Assembly: GCF_000227135.1 (NCBI RefSeq)
Contig: NC_018233.1
Location: 1-64,000 of the forward strand
Direction of reading: 5' to 3'
Origin: Leishmania donovani
Taxonomy: Eukaryota; Euglenozoa; Kinetoplastea; Trypanosomatida; Trypanosomatidae
DNA: 64,000 bases
The notes under the pieces were generated by a model. It saw only the letters and a program-made list of their open reading frames with translations. It was not told where the DNA came from and did no database searches. A program made the translations under genes and the position numbers. Of this stretch, positions 63,984-64,000 are shown one piece after another. Numbering within the stretch: the first letter of the stretch is position 1; each line of letters starts with the position of its first letter.

Positions 63984-64000
63984 GTGCAGGGCAGTGTGCG

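Noticed and set aside
1..64000. CRISPR arrays, bacterial promoters, rRNA or tRNA genes, telomere repeats
   Set aside because: None was visible by reading; the sequence is eukaryotic, although small RNAs such as snoRNAs could have been missed.

Overview
This looks like nuclear DNA of a trypanosomatid, most likely Leishmania. Every convincing gene lies on the minus strand, intron-free and separated by long G+C-balanced spacers rich in polypurine on the plus strand (polypyrimidine on the transcribed strand). This is the expected layout of a single polycistronic transcription unit processed by trans-splicing. From memory, the gene order (histone H4, LRR protein, WD40 protein, a mitoribosomal protein, Pumilio, ABCG transporters, cyclophilin, proteasome beta subunit) matches the start of Leishmania chromosome 6; no telomeric repeat is visible, so the window is internal or trimmed. 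The species cannot be fixed from what I see.

Reading in the direction of transcription (right to left): a coiled-coil/Ala-rich protein (63.2-64.0 kb), an orphan kinesin (59.6-61.8 kb), a Trm112-like zinc protein (58.7 kb), a SAMHD1-like HD phosphohydrolase (56-57.3 kb), a small single-TM protein (55.0 kb), proteasome beta-6 (53.5-54.2 kb), a NADAR-family protein (51.4 kb), an ER-type cyclophilin (49.9 kb) and a two-TM TMEM209-like protein (46.6-48.4 kb). Then comes an ABCG half-transporter array (33.7-45.2 kb: two full-length genes and one fragment cut at both ends). It is followed by a hypothetical gene split by an in-frame TGA (30.0-31.4 kb), a coiled-coil protein (27.4-28.4 kb), a Pumilio protein (21.9-23.3 kb), mL46 (14.2-15.1 kb), a PB1-like/WD40 protein (11.3-13.3 kb), an LRR protein (4.0-5.6 kb) and histone H4 (1.1-1.4 kb).

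The assembly is a draft with ten N runs. Eight are 99 N long. At seven of these eight, the sequence left of the gap is repeated to the right of it (174-360 bp, identical or nearly so): unmerged contig ends. They create a false second histone H4 start, false extra segments inside both ABCG genes, a false second 3' end of ABCG gene 2, and part of the apparent repeat structure at 19-21 kb. The eighth sits inside a poly-G run. The two long N runs (811 and 790 N) fall in the ABCG array and match the expected missing ABCG core almost exactly.

Real repeats remain. A 564-bp element at 6471-7034 is present in inverted orientation at 19947-20510, with a 559-bp tandem duplication beside the second copy. 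A degenerate 81-bp block is shared by 6033-6113 and 62077-62157. All lie in probable 3' UTRs, as Leishmania SIDER retroposons do, but I could not confirm the family. The points most worth a second look are the inverted repeat pair, the ABCG paralogue mosaic and truncated copy, the in-frame TGA, and the NADAR gene.
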